Shown: positions 18,670 through 20,375 of the stretch, piece after piece
Layout: the number at the start of each line of letters is the position of its first letter
Numbering within the stretch: position 1 is the first letter of the stretch
Source of the DNA: Ichthyophonus hoferi
Lineage: Eukaryota > Opisthokonta > Ichthyosporea > Ichthyophonida > Ichthyophonidae
Reading direction: 5' to 3'
Assembly (NCBI GenBank): GCA_002751075.1
Contig: NAOQ01000167.1
Coordinates: 3,386 to 23,760, forward strand
DNA: 20,375 nt
Position numbers and translations under genes: made by a program
Notes under the pieces: model-generated
What the model was told of the DNA's origin: nothing
What the model saw: the letters and a program-made list of their open reading frames with translations, nothing else
Databases searched by the model: none

Positions 18670-19980
18670 CTATCAGTGCATGTGGATGAGTGGATGGGTG
18701 AGTTAGTGAGTGAACCAATGAATGTGTGTGAACAGAGTACTACTTTAAGAAGGAGAGGGAGAGGGAGAGGGAAAAGGAGAAATATATAGTAGAAAAAATA
18801 AAACAAGTAATAGAAACAGTGATAAATAGCGGTAGATTAGGAAGTGAGATTCAGATGAAGTTTGAAAATACATATGATTAGATGAATAGTGATTTTATGT
18901 TACAGTAAAGCAAAGGGGTACTGGGATATATATACAACAACATATATAACTACATGCCTAATGTAAAAACTCAGATTAAAAATACTAGCAGAGTCCTACC
19001 TGCGCGGCACATGCAGCAGCCAATACGGTGCCTTCGCACGCTAGGCCCTCTCGTACAGCCAGTAAGATTAGTTTCACTAACGGGAGATCCACTGGCAATC
19101 GACTGGCCATTTTTCCAAAAAAGGTTACGTTGGAGTTCACTTCATTGGGTGACGAGAGAGCGCCTAATTTAAATAGTTTTCGCAGGGTGAGAGATAGGCC
19201 TTTAAGGGAGGGTGGACTGATGACTTGAGAGAGAAGCGTCGCTAGCTTCTCCTTGGGCATAAGCTGAATGAAGAGGAAGAAAGAAATAGAAAGAGGGGGG
19301 AAAAAAATCACAAAGGTCAGTGAAAGCAAACAGAAGCCAGTGGTGTGAGTTCAAAGTTCAAATATAGTTACACCTAGACATAATGATACTTTAAGTAATC
19401 ACATAACTGTTATTAATCTCTCGGAAATGTATGGGAGAGGAAGAGGGAGAGAGAAGGACGGGGATAGGTCACAAATACTCTATCTATTCCCTATAACACA
19501 CTCAGGTAGCATGCATCACTCTCAGGCCAGGCCCCTCACCAGTCTAAGTCTTAATACAGTTTTCTCCAGTGGCGTACACAAGATCTCAGCATCTTCAAAC
19601 TCGGCCATGCCCGTTCTTTCAAAGGCCTCAGTGAACAAACGAATCACCACTCCCGGGGCAACCCGACCTGCCCTACCTGCACGCTGTTTGACAGACGCTA
19701 AAGAACACCAATGAAGGCCAAGTTGTTGCATTCCACGATTAGCCAAATAGGTCAATCTTCGCTGCAGACCAAAATCAATCACTAGTTTCACATCGGGTAT
19801 AGTAATACTTGATTCGGCAATGTTAGTGGCTAAAATAAGTTTCCATTGGCCGGGTGGAGCGGGGGCAAAAGCAGCTTGATGCTGTTCAGGAGGGGACATG
19901 GAATGTAATACCAACAGACACATGTCGGTGGCTATAGGGTAGAGTTCTTCTAGGATCTCTAATGATCGCGTTATTTCGGA
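15874..19980 (-). CDS. DEAH-box RNA helicase, TDRD9/Spindle-E-like, 5'-partial
   Basis: Exons 19980-19540, 19263-19000 and 18669-15874, all joined in phase 0, giving 1166 C-terminal residues. The first exon holds motif IV (LVLHSMSPPEQ), motif V (ATNIAESSIT, about 51-60) and motif VI (QRAGRAGRV, about 99-107). The spacing VIDF to QRxGR equals that recalled for TDRD9. The second exon is the winged-helix/ratchet region (LLSQVISPPSL, LFKLGALSSP, MASRLPVDLPL, AAACAAQ), close in pattern to Spindle-E and TDRD9. The third begins DVFLLPSEQF and contains an RRM-like segment near residues 440-495. TDRD9 acts in the piRNA pathway in germ-cell granules. No Tudor domain is recognised. Motifs I to III and the start lie right of the window. 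Superfamily is certain; orthology is inferred from remembered sequences. Confidence 0.8.
18753..18772. repeat. (GAGGGA)n repeat in helicase intron
   Basis: On the transcribed strand this is a TCCCTC pyrimidine tract about 85 to 105 nt upstream of the last-exon acceptor. Confidence 0.85.
19000..19263 (-). CDS. Helicase exon: winged-helix/ratchet (HA2) region
   Basis: Acceptor cttcattcag before 19263, donor gtagga at 18999, phase 0 to 0, 88 codons. The pattern LLSQVISPPSL...LRKLFKLGAL...FFGKMASRLPVD...LILLAVREG...LAAACAAQ follows the HA2 layout of DEAH helicases. Confidence 0.87.
19540..19980 (-). CDS. Helicase exon with motifs IV, V and VI
   Basis: Acceptor catatacgcag before 19980, donor gtgagg at 19539, phase 0 to 0, 147 codons. 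It starts SEITRSLEILEELYPIATD, as expected just after the FLPG motif of the preceding exon, and ends MAEFEDAEILCTPLEKTVLR plus LRL. This is the second RecA-like domain. Confidence 0.88.
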
Positions 19981-20375
19981 CTGCGTATATGAAATAAAAC
20001 GGAATATATGTATGTATGTAGGTAAGTAAGTAAGTAAGTAAGTACGTACGTATGTATGTATGCATTGGTATAATGTGGTCAAAGTAGGTGGGCAAAAGTA
20101 TGCGTGAATGGAAGAGTAAATTCGTCAAGATACAAAAACAAAATGGCTTAAGAAAGAAACAAAGTCAGTGACACTGCCTACCACATCATACTTTACTCGG
20201 TTGAACTATAGTCTATAATTGGGGTCTCTATCAAACTACAATTAAATGACAGAAACATAGGATTGGATGAGTTGAGAAGAAAATATATGAGGAGATCAAA
20301 TGAGAAACAAAATAAATATAAAGGAAAAGAAGTATGCAAGGTAGGAGAGATAATTAGCCAATATATATATATACC
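19981..20375 (-). other. Partial helicase intron at the right edge
   Basis: Intron sequence upstream of the motif IV-VI exon, with a tetranucleotide repeat near its 3' end. A phase 0 microexon of 24 nt at about 20182-20205 (FNRVKYDV between actatag and gtaggc) is conceivable. It lacks the expected FLPG motif, so I do not call it. Confidence 0.55.
20006..20063. repeat. (GTAT)n/(GTAA)n tetranucleotide microsatellite
   Basis: gtatgtatgta, then five gtaa units, then gtac and gtat units, 25 nt from the acceptor of the first visible helicase exon. It creates a spurious Tyr-Leu-Thr reading frame on the minus strand. Confidence 0.92.

Noticed and set aside
19886-20128. Minus-strand frame rich in Tyr-Leu-Thr repeats
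   Set aside because: It is a translation of the GTAT/GTAA microsatellite in an intron; real coding begins at 19980.

Overview
The window looks like a stretch of an AT-rich invertebrate nuclear genome. Coding blocks are interrupted by AT-rich introns with GT...AG borders, and there are many short tandem repeats and A/T homopolymers. Nothing in the sequence fixes the species. The gene types are metazoan: F-type lectin, DHHC palmitoyltransferase and a TDRD9/Spindle-E-like helicase. Flatworms, cnidarians and other lophotrochozoans would all fit.

Left end (1-2624, plus strand): the interior and possible 3' end of a gene encoding tandem F5/8 type C (fucolectin, F-type lectin) domains. Two copies of the same three-exon module (short linker exon, exon a, exon b) follow each other with a period of about 1.17 kb. 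Exons and introns both resemble each other, so this is an intragenic tandem duplication. The gene starts left of the window. Its 3' end is ambiguous: there are two kinds of candidate terminal exon.

Centre (3248-10635, minus strand): a complete or nearly complete DHHC palmitoyltransferase gene of about ten exons. I rebuilt it by eye from splice sites, continuous phase and family motifs. The predicted protein is about 366 aa and resembles the ZDHHC2/15/20 group. Two exons are very small (30 and 33 nt), and the 33-nt one carries the catalytic DHHC tetrapeptide. The last exon has a decayed tandem copy just beyond its stop. This gene and the lectin gene converge tail to tail across 2625-3247.

10636-15873: about 5.2 kb without a convincing gene. 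It holds a few short plus-strand open blocks. One of them matches, at 44 of 60 bases, a block just after the first lectin module.

Right end (15874-19980, minus strand): the last three exons of a DEAH-type RNA helicase related to TDRD9/Spindle-E. Motifs IV, V and VI, the helicase-associated region, an RRM-like segment and a long lysine-rich tail are visible. The ATPase half lies beyond the right edge.

The three genes show no obvious shared pathway. They suggest a cell-surface or secreted sugar-binding protein, a membrane enzyme that lipidates other proteins, and an RNA helicase of the piRNA or germline type.
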